A DNA stretch of 64,000 bases from Elephas maximus indicus (taxonomy: Eukaryota; Chordata; Mammalia; Proboscidea; Elephantidae), in NCBI RefSeq assembly GCF_024166365.1, contig NC_064825.1, positions 107,336,480-107,400,479 on the forward strand, read 5' to 3'. Shown here piece after piece: positions 45,601 to 57,765 of this stretch. A program made the translations under genes and the position numbers. The first letter of the stretch is position 1; every line of letters starts with the position of its first letter. The notes beneath the pieces were generated by a model, which was not told the origin of the DNA, searched no databases, and was given only the letters and a program-made list of their open reading frames with translations.

Positions 45601-46027
45601 CTATCAGGCTAGAAAGTGTCTTAGTTCAGTTAGCCAGGAATATCATGAGATTCACCTTCCTTCTTCTTTTCTTGTAGAAATAACACTCCTATTCTACTTG
45701 TTGTCCAATGTCTGAATGCTCTTGTTTCCTATATACCTTGCAATTTTCTAGTTCTTTCTGGGAGTAACCTATTCTAATTGCTGCATAATGGAAGGGAATA
45801 TAATCCTGAGTGCATTTTGACTGGAAATCTTTATACCCTTGTCTAATTTGAGATGGAAAGTATGACCTTATTAAATGCATAGCAACCATTTTCTGCATGA
45901 CATAAATCTTGAATATTGTGCTTCATGACTAGAAAGGCTTAGGTATGTCTTAGTTATCTAGTGTTGCTGTACCAGAAATACAAGTGAGTGGAATTGATGA
46001 AATAAATATATTTTCTCATGGTTTACC

Positions 46028-46195
46028 AAAAGCAAAACCAAACTTGTTGCCATCAAGTCAATTCTGACTCATAGTGACCCTACAGGGCGGAGTAAAACTG
46101 TCCATAGAGTTACCAAGGAGCAGCTGGTAGATTCCCACTGGGGACGTTTTTGGTTAGTGGCCAAGCTCTTAACCACTGTTCCACCAGGTCTCCTC
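46028..46195 (-). repeat. AfroSINE, nested in LTR fossil
   Basis: The plus strand reads ACTCATAGTGACCCTACAGG and ends CTTAACCACTGTTCCACCAG. Partner of 1002-1158. Confidence 0.85.
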
Positions 46196-46374
46196 TCACA
46201 GTTTAGGAGACTGGAAGTCCTAATTCTGGGGACTGGATCAAAGTGAAGGTTTTCTCTCTGTGCTGGCTCTGGGTCCTTGTCTCTTCTCAGCTTCTGTCCC
46301 TTGGTTCCTTGGCCATCTTCATGCAGTATGTATCTTCCTCTCCATTTGTTTGCTTGCTTTGTGCCAAAGGAGGA

Positions 46375-46565
46375 CCGGTGGTACAGTAGTTAAGTGCTCA
46401 GCTTCTAACTGAAAGTTCACTTGGTGGTTGGAATACACCAGCCTCTCTGTGAGAGAAAGATGTGGCAGTCAGTTTCTTTAAAGATTTACAATCTTGGAAA
46501 CCCTGTGGGTCAGTTCTACTCTGTCCTGTAGGGTTACTATGTGTGGGAATCAGCTGTAAGGCGAA
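46375..46565 (+). repeat. AfroSINE, longer subtype
   Basis: Forward copy with the extra middle segment GAGAGAAAGATGTGGCAGTC. Partner of 1333-1515. Confidence 0.82.
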
Positions 46566-46759
46566 GCGGATGGGTTGCTCTGTGCCTAGCCCTCTCTTTT
46601 TATATCCCAAAAGGATTTCCCTGAAACACACCTTACACTCATATGACCTCCTTAACATAAGAAAACCCTTTTCCCAGATGAGATCATAGCCACACGTGTA
46701 AAGGTTAGGAATTATAACACATGTTTTGGGGGGATACAACTCAATCCACAACAGGGTTA

Positions 46760-47700
46760 AAAAAAAAAAAGTGAAAACACTCTGCGGAGGAATGAAAGGA
46801 ATTTTATTGTGTCTCTATTGCAGTGGAAGAAAGAGGTCAGAGCAGTGGAGAAACAGCATGATTTCAGTGTAGCATCTGATTCTCTCCCCAGAAATGTACA
46901 ATAAATCAATAAAATTCAAGAAAGTATTGCTTAGCTATTATTTTTTTGTTGAAATAGTGAATGACCTGAGTAACCTAAGTTGATCAACTAAATAAGTTCA
47001 ATAAATCCTTAGAGCAGAGCTCAGTATTTTTTGTAACCTGGTTGTATTTTTTTACGTATTGTCTCATTTTTTGCTCTTAAAAATTTTATGCCTAAAGAGA
47101 AGCCAGTGAGTATGACAAAGCAGGAAGTTCCAATGGTCTGTTTTTCCAAGAAACTATAAAAAAATAAGCAAAAACCATCACAATCAACCTTGTCAGGTAC
47201 CCTGGAAAGTAGCACAAGGTTTACATATTTTAACTAAGCTGGATGTCCTCTGAAATATGGGAATAATAGGAGTTAAAAATATTGGTTAAACGATGGATTT
47301 AATACACGTATAAGTTAAATGATATATTTATAACACAATATTTACTCCCTATTTTTCTTGAATAATGAATTCAAAGAAAAAAATCCAAAGTCAGGGTGAT
47401 ACTGGAATCAACTATTTCGTCATAACTTCACAACACTTCCAGTTCTACTGGGATTGAGTTGACATCTAATTTTGTTTTTTGTTCTGTCTATAATTCCTGG
47501 CTGTGTATGCGAGTGAGTACCTTCACATTATGTAGCTTCCATGGGACTATATAGATCACTTTTGTTTTGTTTCTTTCACTGAATTACCCCTTATTTTCTC
47601 ACTGGGGAAATTGCAGGATGTGCTAGATAATGAGTAGACACATCAAGATTTTTTTTTTAAATCCCCTCAAGATGATTTGGGCACAACTACTGAAATATAG
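46760..47700 (+). other. upstream region of OR unit D
   Basis: Non-coding and homologous to 1706-2700. No gene is seen. Confidence 0.5.
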
Positions 47701-47704
47701 GCTA

Positions 47705-47809
47705 ATTCCTCAGGGAACATCAGAAAGGGGAGGGAAATCATAAATTCTTCCTACCAGAGAAAACAGGAGAATCATTTGAGAAAAGAAAATCTGATACTTT
47801 ACTCAAGGT
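47705..47809 (+). promoter_or_regulatory. unit D promoter-proximal/exon 1 segment with splice donor
   Basis: The best O/E-like site of the set, ATTCCTCAGGGAAC at 47705-47718, overlaps a TAATT core. 89 nt after its end is the donor CAAG|GTAAGTGG with GT at 47808-47809. Confidence 0.6.
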
Positions 47810-48149
47810 AAGTGGATAAGAATTGTCTTTGATTCCGACTGTCATGTGGATTTTGACCATGATTCCTGACTCGTAACTGCAGACACTATTACAGCCACTC
47901 ACAAATTACCCCTTTAACTTCACCAAAAACATTCAGTTTTCTCTTTTGTTAATTAGAATTCCATGGAGCTCTGTGCTGTTTTTAGGACATGTAGGACATT
48001 AAAACCTATAAATTAAGAGTGTGCCCCAGCTCTATTTAATTTGTGGAAGACAATCATGGCCTTCGATTACTGCAAATGAAGAGAGAGTTAGAAATATGTC
48101 AAAATTTCATCACCAGTTTAATATAATCTTTTATGGTTATGTATACCTT

Positions 48150-48395
48150 GGATATATAAACAGGAAAGAATTCCTAGAAAAGGACATCTTATTTGGTAAA
48201 GTAGGAGGCCAATTGGATGGCAAAGTAGATGGACACTTCAATGGGATAGATTGACACAGTCGGCAAAACAATAGGCTCAAACATACCAACGATCGTGAAG
48301 ACGGCACAGGAATGGACATCATTTCATTCTGTTACACATGGGGTCAACGTAAGTCAGAGCCAACTCAGCAGCAACACACGGCAACAGCAAATTAA
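48150..48395 (+). mobile_element. RTE/BovB-type LINE 3' end, unit D copy
   Basis: Same ancestral insertion as 3127-3390, with the tail GGGGTCAACGTAAGTCAGAG and an ACGGCAACAGCAA end. Confidence 0.7.
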
Positions 48396-50673
48396 GGTTA
48401 GGATGCCAGATACAGCATAGAACACCAAGATACATTGGAATTTCTCAAAAGGAAATATTTTTTCTAGTTTAAATATGGTAAAAAACAATATTTGATAAAT
48501 ATTCTTTTAGTGCAAGTTTGCCCAATGAAATATTTGCTAAATAATGCATATTGTTAGTAAAAGAGTACACCATGTTCATCTGATTTTTACATAGGAATTT
48601 CCCATGAAAACACACCATTTTTGTTGTTGTCAATCATGATAATGATGTTTATTTTTGTTCTGTACTAGTTGTTTATTACAGGTTTTTCAGAATGAGCATT
48701 ACAAACTGATGATGTAGACTGGCAAATAGCATGATTTTTAATCGTTACAGTGTATGAAGAACTCCCTGCACCTAAAATATTCCTACCTGATGTTATCATG
48801 TCTCAGGATTGAAAAATCATTTATTCATTTACAAACTTCTATATTCTGCCTGCTTCAGTGATGATCCCTACCCAGAGATATTTAAAATGTACACATTTAG
48901 ATGTCCAGAACAAATCAGAGATATTCTTTTCCACAAAGGAGAATGAGGTGGGTCAAAGAATCCAGACATCTTAAGAAAAAAAAAAAGAAGGAGGTAGTAA
49001 ATGACACTGAACATGTTAGACTCAATACACACTAGAATAATTCATAGAGAACACTGAAGAATTAAAGACAGTAGGATGGAACTAGAAATTTGAATTTCTT
49101 TGCTCAATCTAGAATTCTACAGTAATTACCCATGATATCAGGACTTGTAGCAAATTTGAGATAAAGTTTTTAAATGCTGTGGGGGAGGAAAGACCTAGAA
49201 GGGAGTGTGAAGCTAAGTGCAGAAACAGCAGAAAACCTTTTCTAGGAAGAAGGGGTGAAGGTGATTCACAATCTCCAGTATTGCCCCCCCAACCTCCTGG
49301 ATCAGGGTAGAAAAATGGAACCAAAAACTAGCAGATTCTTAGAATTACTACCTGTCTCCTGAAAGTTCCATCCAGCCACAGGATAAAAAAATTATCCTTA
49401 GCAGATATTTCCCTGTAGCTTATGTCAGGACTTCAGCTACTCCATGCCACCATATTCTAAGACCTTGTCGCGGGCCCATACGTTTCTACCTGATAGTTTC
49501 ACAGGCTAAACCTGGGCATTCTATTACATTATAATAATTCTATACTGTATTTTATGTCACTGAGGATTTGGAAATCTACTTACTGTTCCAATCAAAAATC
49601 ATGCTTTACAGAATACTAGGTTTTCTTTGAGTGGGCAATGAAGTTGAGAAGAGGTTAAAAGGGAATTCAACTGGATTAAGCTAAAGAAGCTTCATTAACT
49701 TCAATTCAGGGTATTTCCATTTTGATTAAATGACTTTCTTTGTAAAATTTTATTAAATGAAGGGGCTGGTGTTATCACTAAGACACTTGGAAATCACAGT
49801 CCTTTACCCTATGAATTCTCAATTGTAGAGGTCCAGAAATAAATGGATAATTTGCAACATATGATGTTATAAATTCAAAAGTACATATTCTAAATGCCTT
49901 ATGGAGCCTTTCATCTCCACGTCGTTATGTTAGAGGAAATGGATCATATACATTTTAAATAGTCTAAATCTCCAAACACTGATATAAATCATCAATTTAA
50001 CAGGTGTGGATCCAGGTCTTCTGTGTCTTGAAGCTTATATAAATTTGAAGATTTTCATTAAAACAACAAATACACTTATAAATACAAATAGAGACAGAAA
50101 TATAAATAATTGCTTAAATGGAAAGGAAATAGAAACAAAATAGATTATAAACAAACTGACCTTAATGACAAATATTATTAAACATAGAAATATAAACTTT
50201 CTTAAATTAAAGACACATTTCAGCAAACTGGGTGCTAGACATGTTCTTAGAAGCTATCCTAACACCAGAATGAAAACGTTATTAAATTATTCATGTCAGT
50301 GTTTAGAGCCATAAAGATATGTCTTCTTAGCCTCAAATAAAGTATCATTAACTCAGTTCCCATTCATTTTGACCCTAGAAATGCCTACTGACATTTTGTG
50401 AAGTATACTGGACAGGAGATTGAAATGGCAAGTGAATATACCATTAACTGATAATGGTTAAAATATTCTACTTACACAACACTAATAAAGATACATCGCT
50501 TATGTGAATGCATTGCTAAGGCCTTGCTGAAGGTCTTGCAAGGGCCCAGAGCAAATAAGGGGCCAAAAAACTTAAATTTCATTAATTTCCTTTTATCTCT
50601 TTCACTCTCTTTAAGGATGTCAACATCTTACAAATATTCTCAGACAAAAAACAGAAGTGTCCTAAAGTAAAAT
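48396..50673 (+). other. inferred intron of unit D, first part
   Basis: Collinear with the intron of unit A. No gene or extra repeat is seen before the RTE insertion. Confidence 0.5.
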
Positions 50674-51888
50674 GATTGTTGTTGTTGTTGTTAGATGCCC
50701 TCGAGTCACTTCCAACTCATAGCAACTCTGTGCACAACAGAACTAAACATTGCCCGGCCCTGAGCCATTCTTACAATCGTTGTTATGCTTGAGCTCATAG
50801 TTACAGCCACTGTGTTAACCCACCTCGTTGAGGGTCTTCCTCCTTTCTGCTGACCCTGTACACTGCCAAGCAGGATGTCCTTCTCCAGGGACTGATCCCT
50901 TCTGACAACATGTCCTAAGTATGTAAGACGCAGTCTCACCATTCTTGCTTCTAACGAGCATTCTGGTTGTACTTCTAAGACAGATTTGTTCATTCTTTTG
51001 GCAGTCCAAGGTACATTCAATATTCTTCACCAACACCACAAATCAAAGGCGTCATTTCTTTTTCTGTCTTCCTTATTCGTTGTCCAGCTTTGACATGCAC
51101 ATGATGCAATTGAAAACACCATGGCTTGTGTCAGGTGCACCTTAGTCTTCAAGGTTACATCTTTGCTCTTCAACACTTTAAAGAGGTCCTCTGTAGCAGA
51201 TTTACCCAATGCAATGTGTCTTTTGATTTCTTGACTGCTGCTTCCATGGCTGTTGATTGTGGATCCAAGTAAAATGAAACCCTTGACAACTTCAATCTTT
51301 TCTCCATTTATCACGATGTTGCTCATTGGTCTAGTTGTGAGGATTTTTGTTTTCTTTATGTTGAGGTGTAATCCATACTGAAGGCTGTGGTCTTTGACCT
51401 TAGTTAGTAAGTGCTTCAAGTCCTCTTTGAGCAAGCAAGATTGTGTCATCTGCATAATGCAGGTTGTTCATGAGTCTTCCTCCAATCCTGATGCCCTGTC
51501 CTTCTTCTTCTCCTATTATTTGCTCAGCATACAGATTGAAAAGGTATGGTGAAAGAACACAATCCTGACGCACACTTTTCCTGATGTTAAACCAATCAGT
51601 GTCCCCTTGTTCTGTCCGAACAACTTCCTCTTGATCTATGTAAAGGGATCTCATGAGCACAATTAAGTGTTCTGGAATTCCCATTCTTCGCAGTGTTATC
51701 CATAGTTTGTTATGATCCACACGGTCGAATGCCTTTGCATAGTCAATAAAACACAGGTAAACATCCTTCTGGTATCCTCTGCTTTCAGCCAGGATCCATC
51801 TGACATCAGCAATGATATCTCTGGTTACATGCCCTCTTCTGAGGCTGGCCTGAATTTCTGGCAGTTCTCTGTCAATATACTGCTGTTG
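50674..51888 (-). mobile_element. young 5'-truncated RTE/BovB-type LINE
   Basis: The best-preserved RTE here. Three long open pieces follow each other on the minus strand: residues with DVYLCFIDYAKAFDRVDHNK and the catalytic NLHYADDTILLA (51891-51400), then LNIKKTKIL to ALGKSATEDLFKVLKSKD (51455-51027), then ECSLEARMVRLRLTYLGHVV to the C-terminus (51020-50706). Only about two frameshifts separate them. The 3' tail is a GTTGTTGTTGTTGTT run on the plus strand. Unit A lacks the insertion at the matching place (about 5672), so it is younger than the block duplication. Confidence 0.88.
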
Positions 51889-52221
51889 CATTGTGTAAAT
51901 AAAATATAATATTTCTACATTACCAAAACTATGTGTTTATTACTAATGAACATAAAAAACAAATTACGTTGACCCAATTTAGAATTTAATCTATGCTGTA
52001 TCAATAAATAATGTGTTTTATATGAATTCCTCCTATTTTCAGATGGAGATTCTAAAGATTATTTTAACTTCAAAATAAGACATGGGAATTAATGTTTTTT
52101 CACCACACATATGAAGGAAGAGAGCATCGGTGGCTCAGTGGTAGAATGGTAGAATTATTGCCTTCTGTTGTTTAGTTGGTGCTATATGAAAGATAATATG
52201 AAAGATAATACCAACCCCTCT
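51889..52221 (+). other. inferred intron of unit D, last part
   Basis: Collinear with 5690-6005 of unit A, with a small local duplication of a GAAAGATAATA segment near 52188-52210. No gene is seen. Confidence 0.5.
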
Positions 52222-52255
52222 TTTTTTTTTTCCCCAGAAAAGATAACTGAACTAA
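52215..52255 (+). promoter_or_regulatory. splice acceptor and 5' UTR of OR D coding exon
   Basis: A CCTC plus T11 tract and CCCCAG, with AG at 52236-52237, lies 18 nt before ATG 52256. The pyrimidine tract is longer than in unit A. Confidence 0.7.
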
Positions 52256-53197
52256 ATGGACCAAAAGAACCTAACGGTGATGACTGAATTCATTCTTATT
52301 GGAGTCACAAGGTGCCCTGAACTGCAGCTGCCCCTTTTTGGGGTCTTCCTCCTCATCTACATGATCACAGTGATGGGAAACCTAGGCCTGATCATCCTGA
52401 CCAAGGTGGACTCCCGCCTACACACGCCTATGTATTTTTTCATCAGACACCTGGCCTTCATTGATCTTGGTAATTCTACTGTCATTTGTCCCAAGAGCCT
52501 GGTAAATTTTGTTGTGAATCAAAATACCATTTCCTATTATGAATGTGCCACACAGCTGGCTTTCTTCCTTTTGTTCATTATCAGTGAATTTTTCATCTTG
52601 TCGGCCATGGCCTATGACCGCTACGTGGCCATCTGTAACCCTCTGCTCTACAATGTTATCATGTCCCCAAGACGTTGCCATGTGTTTGTGGGTATTGCAT
52701 ACCTCTACAGTACCTTTCAGTCTCTTATGGTCACCATTAAGATTTTTCCATTGACCTTCTGTGGCTCTAATATCATCAGTCATTTCTACTGTGATGATGT
52801 CCCTTTGATACCTATGCTCTGCTCAAATGCACAAGAGGTACAGCTGTTGATCATAATGTTTTCAGCATTTAATCTGATTTCCACCTTGTTGGTAGTCCTG
52901 CTGTCCTACCTGCTGATTCTGATAGCCGTATTTCGAATGCATTCTGCTGAGGGCAGGAAAAAAGCTTTCTCCACATGTGGTTTTCATCTGACAGTGGTGG
53001 TTGTGTTCTATGGGTCTCTACTCTTCATGTATTTGCAGCCCAAATCTGTTCATTCATTTGAAACTGAGAAAATAGCCTCAGTGTTTTACACTTTAGTCAT
53101 TCCCATGCTTAACCCCTTGATCTACAGCTTAAGGAACAAAGAAGTAAAAAATGCCTTCCACAGGATCATTAAGAATCCATGCAATCTTTGTATTTAA
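52256..53197 (+). CDS. olfactory receptor D, OR8K5-like
   Basis: Intact 313-aa single-exon class II olfactory receptor, duplicate of A, with the same landmarks: NLT glycosylation at 5-7, GN at 41-42, Cys97, [10 protein letters not shown] at 118-127, an intact HFYCDD in loop 2, SY at 217-218, KAFSTC at 236-241 and [12 protein letters not shown] at 283-294. It differs from A by about 30 nt and 16 residues. Changes include Ser81 for Met (CPKSLVNF), Pro165 for Thr, Phe144 for Leu and a Gly to Phe/Val exchange around residues 243-248. Several changes fall in TM3-TM6, where odorants bind in known ORs, so ligand preference may differ. The start matches the paralogues and the acceptor. Confidence 0.93.
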   Translation: MDQKNLTVMTEFILIGVTRCPELQLPLFGVFLLIYMITVMGNLGLIILTKVDSRLHTPMYFFIRHLAFIDLGNSTVICPKSLVNFVVNQNTISYYECATQLAFFLLFIISEFFILSAMAYDRYVAICNPLLYNVIMSPRRCHVFVGIAYLYSTFQSLMVTIKIFPLTFCGSNIISHFYCDDVPLIPMLCSNAQEVQLLIIMFSAFNLISTLLVVLLSYLLILIAVFRMHSAEGRKKAFSTCGFHLTVVVVFYGSLLFMYLQPKSVHSFETEKIASVFYTLVIPMLNPLIYSLRNKEVKNAFHRIIKNPCNLCI

Positions 53198-55039
53198 TAT
53201 TCAAAATGCGATACTGTTCTGAGGCAGATATCACTGGATGATATTTCTACAATGCAGAATAACATTCTCTTTGGCACCAGAGCTAAGACTAACTAAATGC
53301 AAAAACAAATACTTTATATATACATCCAAATTAATTCTCATAATATATATCCCCAATTAAATCCCAGTTCGTCCTCATCACAGCTTGCTTCCTATTCATT
53401 CCTTCCTTATGTGATTCCATTAGAACTTAGAACCTCATAGTTCCCCCACGGAAATATTTATTGTGCAACTATTCGCTAATCTAGGTATTTGTTTCAATTG
53501 AGTTTTTTCTTTTTAAGACAGGAATCTTTTCAAACTTGGTTTCATGTCTTTTCTGAGACTAATATAAGATTTTAATCAAAATTGGAGACAAAGCATGATC
53601 TGCGTTCATATTGACCCCATGAATAGAGTATTAGTCTTCTGGCTCTTCTGCTGTGATAATCATTTCTTATCTATGTTATATTCCAACATGTGTGAAGTGT
53701 GCTAGGTAATTTTGATCTGCTATCATTTAATTTGACGTCCTTCCTTCTGAGATAACTAGCCCTGCATGCTGATTCTCACTACCCTATTCTTCATACACAG
53801 ACAGAAGTTAGAAAAGAGAAAAAAGATACTGAAAAGTGAAGAGAGACAGGGTGGAGAAGAAAAGGAAGTGAAAAAAAAAAGATATTAAGGATGCCTGATG
53901 TGAAGGACTAAAGTTTTTTTTAAAGATAATAATTGTTATAGATTACGAGGATTAAAAAACTATTGTAAAACCAAGAGAAAATATTGACGTACTTTCTAAT
54001 TCCTATTTTCAATGTGTTGGACAATATTATATGTGTAAAGAAGGAAGAACAACGTATCAATAGGGCATGTTACTCTAGAGTGAAACAATTTTAATGCTGA
54101 ACACCCACGTATTTTACTAAAGGTAAAATGTGGATATTGTTCTTACTTGTAAAGGATGGTTAGCTAAATTCACCTGAATGAATAGGTATTCTACTGAAGT
54201 AGTAGTTACTTTCACCATTAATTGCTTTTTATTCACTAAAAGACTTTGGGGAAAAATATTTATATTTCAAACTTTCTTTCCTTCAAACAAAAAAATTTTC
54301 CTAACTTCCATGTTGTCTTCATCTTCATTAGGTTAATTACAAAACCATTATCAAGTGTCATAATTTACACAAAACGGCAATGAAATAGTGTTTACTCTCT
54401 GCTTTTCCTTGGCATTGACAGGATTCTAGAAAAATACTGAATAGCCCAATAAGATGGCTGGTAGTAAAGACATTTCACCCTAATGGTGACAGTCCTTACC
54501 CCACCTTGATTTTACTCTGGTCTCCACAGTGATGTGTTCCATTCATCTAGAGAAGTACAAACTTTAGTATATCATACCTAAAGTACATATTTTCTTGGAA
54601 ATTTTATACTATCTGACCGAGCTAGAAAATATGCATAATACTCAATACTGAACTAAAACGGAAACGTCACCAGAAATGCAGAATGATTACATATTTTGGA
54701 AAGACTCAAAACTGTTCAAGAAATCACAACAATAATTTATGTCAGGAAAGCTACTGTGGTAAAACAGTTAAACAGAAAATTATATATGTAATTGTAACAC
54801 CATATTTATGAATAAAATTACAGATTCATGTATTTTAATTTGAAGTATTATATTTTATATGACTTATATGTACATATAAATTTTTTTATATGTACGTATA
54901 CATATATATGTATGATTGAAGACTGTACTGAATCAACAAAAAGGGAAATTAAGAGCTTGAAAAATCAATTTCAAATAAAAGACATACACTCTTATTTATA
55001 TGTCTACCTTTGCCACGTCAACTTCCAGTCATGTTGACC
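53198..55039 (+). other. 3' flank of OR D
   Basis: AT-rich and collinear with 6984-8715. A stretch at about 54330-54495 is absent from unit A. No gene is seen. Confidence 0.5.
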
Positions 55040-55175
55040 ACTGTGTGTCAGAACAGAACTCTGTTATGTCAGGGTTCAGGGGGTGATTATTCATAAGTAG
55101 AACAAAAGCTTTTCTTCCAGGCCTTCCTGGGTGGGTTTCAACCTCCAACCTTTTGCTTAACAGCATGTGGTTGTG
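55040..55175 (-). repeat. AfroSINE-variant fragment, partner of 8715-8850
   Basis: Same degenerate element as in unit A, with CCTTCCTGGGTGGGTTTCAA and TTGCTTAACAGCATGTGG. Confidence 0.55.
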
Positions 55176-55247
55176 TGTGTATCGATATATATGTGCAGGT
55201 ATCATGTACGTATAAAGGCAATGAAGAAAAATGCAATGTCTAATATA

Positions 55248-55395
55248 AAGTGGTGGCGTAGTGGTTAAGTGCTCCAGCTGCTAAGCAAAGGGTCGGCAGT
55301 TCGAATCCCCCAGGCGCTCCTTGGAAACTCTACGGAGCAGTTCTACTCCTTCCTAGGGTCGCTATGAGTCGGAATTTACCCGACGACACTGGGCC
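55248..55395 (+). repeat. AfroSINE, insertion specific to the right copy
   Basis: Near-consensus forward copy containing GTTAAGTGCTCCAGCTGCTA, the B-box-like GTTCGAATC and GAGTCGGAATTTACCCGACG. TCTAATATAAAG stands on both sides as a target-site duplication. Unit A has the uninterrupted site near 8918-8930. Confidence 0.93.
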
Positions 55396-55639
55396 TGGTC
55401 TGGTCTAATATAAAGTGCACATTGAATTGATTTTTTTAACACAATCTTTCATTCAATATAAACTTATATGTTTATTAAGCCAAATTCTAAATATCTACAT
55501 CTTGTGAAACTTAAACATTTTTTCTATATTACGCAGAAAAAATACCGTTCTTAAAATTCTAGAACTCAGAAGAAATGGTTAAATTGAAGAATTTGATCAA
55601 TAGAGCATTAATAGACAAGAAATACAGTAAAGAGGTGAA

Positions 55640-56130
55640 AGGTGTATTTATAATTATTTATTGAAGTGAAATCGAACAACACATAAAATGAATCATTTAA
55701 AAGTGTTCTTTCCAGTGGCTTTTATTATATTCACAATATTGTGCAATCAACATATTTAACATATTTACCTAGGGCAAAATAATTTATATCAGCCTGATAA
55801 ATGTCCTCCTTAAAAAAAAAAAAAAATTTATAGATTAAGATATCTCTCCTCTATCCAGTCACCTCCACATGACCCCTGACAACCACTAATCTGTTCTTAG
55901 TCTCTGTGAATTTTCCTATTCTGGTTATTGCATATAAATGGAAAAGTTCAATATGTGATCTTCTGTTTTTTGCTTTTCTCATTTAGCATTAGATATTTCA
56001 GGTTCATCCGCATCATAGCATGTATCACTACAGCATTTTTTTATGACTGAATAATATTTCATTTAATGAATATACCATATTTTCTTTATCCACTCATTTG
56101 TTGAAGGACATAGTGTTTTTAAAATTCATC
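55640..56130 (-). mobile_element. old L1M-type LINE-1 3' end, partner of 9160-9610
   Basis: Same order of old L1 3' phrases as in unit A. Heavily mutated. Confidence 0.72.
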
Positions 56131-56459
56131 AATGTGTACCCTTTTGATCAGTGTGTTTCATGTATGCAAATTTTCCTCAATTCTTACACACATGGAGGTC
56201 ATAAAGAAAGAAGACATGGATAAAATTTTATGAGACAAGATATATTCTCTTACAAATAAATTTGACTCACTATGCGCTTCTACTAAACCTTATCCAACAG
56301 TGGTGGTATCTATTGTTGGATTATGTGGTAACACACTGTATTCCAGTAATTCTTATGGGTTTACCATATGAGAGAAAAAGTTAAATATATCACTTATTTA
56401 GGGATTTGGGCCAGGAGATAACAGGTGTTAATCTCAAATCCTCTAGTTATTAACTGCCC
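56131..56459 (+). other. non-coding stretch between old repeats, unit D
   Basis: Collinear with 9611-9924. No gene is seen. Confidence 0.4.
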
Positions 56460-56745
56460 TGACTATCATTGCTAAGTTTGAGTCCATTGCTGTAGCCACT
56501 GTGTCAGTCCAACTTGTTGATGGTCTTCCTCTTTTTCACTGACTAAACATGATATGTTTATCCTGGAATTGGTCCCTCCTGATAACATGTCCAAAATAAG
56601 TGAGAGGAAGCCTTGGTCATCCTTGCTCCTAAGGAGCCTTCCAGCTATACTTTTTTCAAGACAGATTTGTTTGTTCTTCTGACAGTCCATGTATATTCAA
56701 TATTCTTTACCAATACCATAATTTAAACACATCAGTTCTTCTTCA
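56460..56745 (-). mobile_element. RTE/BovB-type LINE fragment
   Basis: The reverse strand encodes MDCQKNKQICLEKSIAGRLL and an LMLSGGTNSRI-like stretch, RTE C-terminal remnants. Partner of 9925-10205. Confidence 0.68.
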
Positions 56746-56849
56746 GTTATCTTCTCTATCCAAGTTAAATTAGAGGATATGTCCACACATATATAAGAAT
56801 GATTGTGCTAGATTTGTTTTATTATAAGCCTAAGTTCAAGTGGTATGTA

Positions 56850-57200
56850 AGAATTGTGATATATTCACAAGTAGAATACTGCACACCAATACAAATACAA
56901 TATGGTTAAATGTAAGCACAATATGATGATCCAAAGAAGGCAAACTGAGAGTGCTTATTGTACGGTTTGACTCATGTGAATTTCAATACAGGGAAAGGAA
57001 ATCTAGTGACAGAACTCAGAGCTGGAGTTGCCTGGGGATAATATAATGCTAATCCCTTAGTGACATAAGTGGTCAAGTGTGTGGAGGGCATAGCATGAAG
57101 GAACTTTCTTTGTATTTCTTGTATCTAGAAAATGTTCTAGATCTTGATTTATGTTGGTACAAATAAACCGCATTTGTCAAAACTCATCAATGTGTACCGT
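56850..57200 (+). mobile_element. old L1M-type LINE-1 3' end, partner of 10305-10640
   Basis: GAGTTGCCTGGGGATAATAT and GCATTTGTCAAAACTCATCA are old L1 3' UTR phrases. Confidence 0.7.
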
Positions 57201-57504
57201 TCTGGTCATTGGGTTTCACTGTACACCATGTTTCCTGTCACCAAGGAAGGAGGCATGGGTAAAATTTTATGACGTGAGATATATCTTCTTACAAGTAAAT
57301 TTGACTCACTAGGAGGTCCTACTGAACATTATCCAACCCGGGCAATATGGTAGCTAAGGAACTCCTCAACTCAGACAATTATGTGGTAACTGATTGCATT
57401 ACAATAATTCTTACGGGTTTGTCACATGAGAGGAAAGGTAAATATAACCTTATTTAGAGGTGTGGGACAGGAGAGATAAAGTTTTAATTTCAAATCCTCT
57501 AGTT

Positions 57505-57765
57505 ATTAATTATGTAATTTCAGGCAAATTACATGTTTCAGCTGAATCTCTTCTGAACATGAGATTACCAATGGCCTTAGAATAGATTCTGACTTACGGC
57601 AACCCCATGTGTGTCAGAGATGAACTGTGCTCTATAGAGTTTTCAGTGGCTGACTTTTGTAAAAACCAGAATGCCAGGCATTTCTTCCGAGGCTCCTTTG
57701 GGTGGACTTGAACTTTCAACCTTTTTACTTAGCAGCAGAGTGTGTTAAAGGCTTACACTCCCCAG
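57505..57765 (-). repeat. MIR remnant and AfroSINE variant
   Basis: A MIR-like AATTTCAGGCAAATTACATG is followed by the reverse complement of an AfroSINE variant, from GATTCTGACTTACGGCAACC to TTTGGGTGGACTTGAACTTT and TTAGCAGCAGAGTGTGTTAA. More complete than in unit B. Confidence 0.65.

Larger units (their letters stand above)
45950..46755 (-). mobile_element. old solo-LTR-like fossil with two nested AfroSINEs
   Basis: Duplicate of 925-1705, with the same nested SINEs at 46028-46195 (minus) and 46375-46565 (plus). Fossil, non-coding. Confidence 0.55.
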
